From: Giesbergeria sp.
GTDB taxonomy: Bacteria; Pseudomonadota; Gammaproteobacteria; Burkholderiales; Burkholderiaceae_C
Direction: 5' to 3'
NCBI GenBank assembly: GCA_017998735.1
Contig: JAGOCN010000067.1
Coordinates: 1-7,710, forward strand
DNA: 7,710 nt
A program made the position numbers and the translations under genes. This document shows, in pieces, positions 7,351 through 7,710 of the stretch. The notes beneath the pieces are model-generated. The model saw only the letters and a program-made list of their open reading frames with translations. It did no database searches and was not told the origin of the DNA. Position 1 is the stretch's first letter; every line of letters begins with the position of its first letter.

Positions 7351-7710
7351 CCTGCTCTACCTTTAGGACTGCTGGCGGGAATGCTCCCGCAGCACGAACA
7401 AGTTTGGGTGGTGTAGCTTTCGCTGACTACCTCAAAGACGATACCGGCCTGATGGCTCTTGTATTCCAGCATCGCCTTGAGCATTGACCAGCCCGCGTCC
7501 AGCGTGCTCTTGGCCATCCTGGTTTTGACCAGCTTGCAACTCGCCACGTCGCCCACAAAAATGGCGGCGTTGTTTTTCACCAGCTTGCTGCTGAACTGGT
7601 GCAGCCCATCTTTGCGCTGGTTTTTGATTTTGGCGTGGATGGCCTTGACACGCTTTTTCTTGCCCGCCCGCTGTGCAATGCCCAATGCCTGCTCGTGGCT
7701 GCGGTACCAG
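7227..7710 (-). CDS. tnpB: TnpB, RNA-guided endonuclease of an IS605-type element (5' end outside window)
   Basis: 160 C-terminal residues are visible; the frame is open to the right edge. TnpB is an RNA-guided RuvC nuclease that cuts target DNA next to a short TAM and helps keep the element at its site. Recognisable parts in order: KKKRVKAIHAKIKNQRKDGLHQFSSKLVK (helical bridge before RuvC-II), FVGDV, KTRMAKSTLDAGWSMLKAMLEYK, the zinc ribbon TCSCCG...WICSECG with Cys pairs, and RuvC-III HDRDTNAARNIL. The usual RuvC-II segment is V-E-D/N-L; here the Glu position is Gly (codon 7551-7553). A glutamate in VSESYTTQTC (codon 7419-7421) could substitute for it, as reported for a TnpB subgroup with rearranged catalytic residues. 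The RuvC-I Asp lies outside the window. The C-terminal end overlaps the right-end hairpin. Confidence 0.88.
   Translation of the reverse strand, partial: WYRSHEQALGIAQRAGKKKRVKAIHAKIKNQRKDGLHQFSSKLVKNNAAIFVGDVASCKLVKTRMAKSTLDAGWSMLKAMLEYKSHQAGIVFEVVSESYTTQTCSCCGSIPASSPKGRAGLGIREWICSECGAAHDRDTNAARNILAAGHRRLAAGITAL

Larger units (their letters stand above)
7210..7710 (-). mobile_element. IS200/IS605-family element, right end and 3' part of tnpB (partial)
   Basis: The element is read on the - strand and runs off the right edge of the window. The right boundary is called at 7210 because the sequence ends ...GGGGAGGATGTCAA: in the IS608/IS605 group the right-end cleavage tetranucleotide is TCAA. 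A subterminal hairpin is present at 7220-7239, with 5' arm CACCGCTC, loop TTTA and 3' arm GGGCGGGG, containing one A-G mismatch and one T-G wobble. The tnpB stop codon lies in the loop. The left end and any tnpA are not visible, so I cannot tell whether the element is autonomous. No target duplication is expected for this family. Confidence 0.75.

Overview
The window is high-GC chromosomal DNA that looks like a betaproteobacterium of the order Burkholderiales, most likely family Comamonadaceae. I infer this from the recognisable proteins (ArgG tail, MurB, YajQ, TadA, an S66 carboxypeptidase), from their GC-rich codon use, and from an intergenic repeat with the core CTCCAGC...TGCGCCAGCAGCT. That repeat occurs four times here, always outside genes. 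No database search was possible.

Layout. The first 131 bases are the 3' end of argininosuccinate synthase (argG, + strand). A convergent intergenic region follows, with two repeat copies, an 8-bp tandem repeat and a bidirectional hairpin terminator. murB (- strand) diverges over only 59 bp from yajQ (+). yajQ is followed by a secreted retropepsin-like aspartic protease, whose stop overlaps by four bases the start of a degenerate HD-GYP protein. These three + strand genes probably form one transcription unit. A 457-bp convergent, AT-richer spacer follows, with a third repeat copy and a hairpin-plus-T-run terminator. Next, on the - strand, come an LD-carboxypeptidase with a His/Asp-rich N-terminus and no ATG start, a TadA deaminase fused to a dehalogenase-like alpha/beta-hydrolase domain that has lost key catalytic residues, a fourth repeat copy, an 85-residue single-pass membrane protein, and the 3' part of an IS200/IS605-type element carrying tnpB. 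The element runs off the right edge.

How the genes fit together. MurB (precursor synthesis) and the LD-carboxypeptidase (recycling) both act in peptidoglycan metabolism. YajQ and the HD-GYP-like protein both belong to families linked to cyclic-di-GMP, but the HD-GYP catalytic residues are gone, so any role would be as a sensor or scaffold.

Most notable points: (i) the IS605-type right end stops directly at the ATG of the 85-residue gene and supplies its Shine-Dalgarno sequence, so the same gene start would also be the natural guide of the tnpB-linked RNA; (ii) the TadA fusion carries what looks like a pseudoenzyme; (iii) TnpB lacks the usual RuvC-II glutamate but has a possible replacement before the zinc ribbon; (iv) the carboxypeptidase has an unusual His-rich leader.
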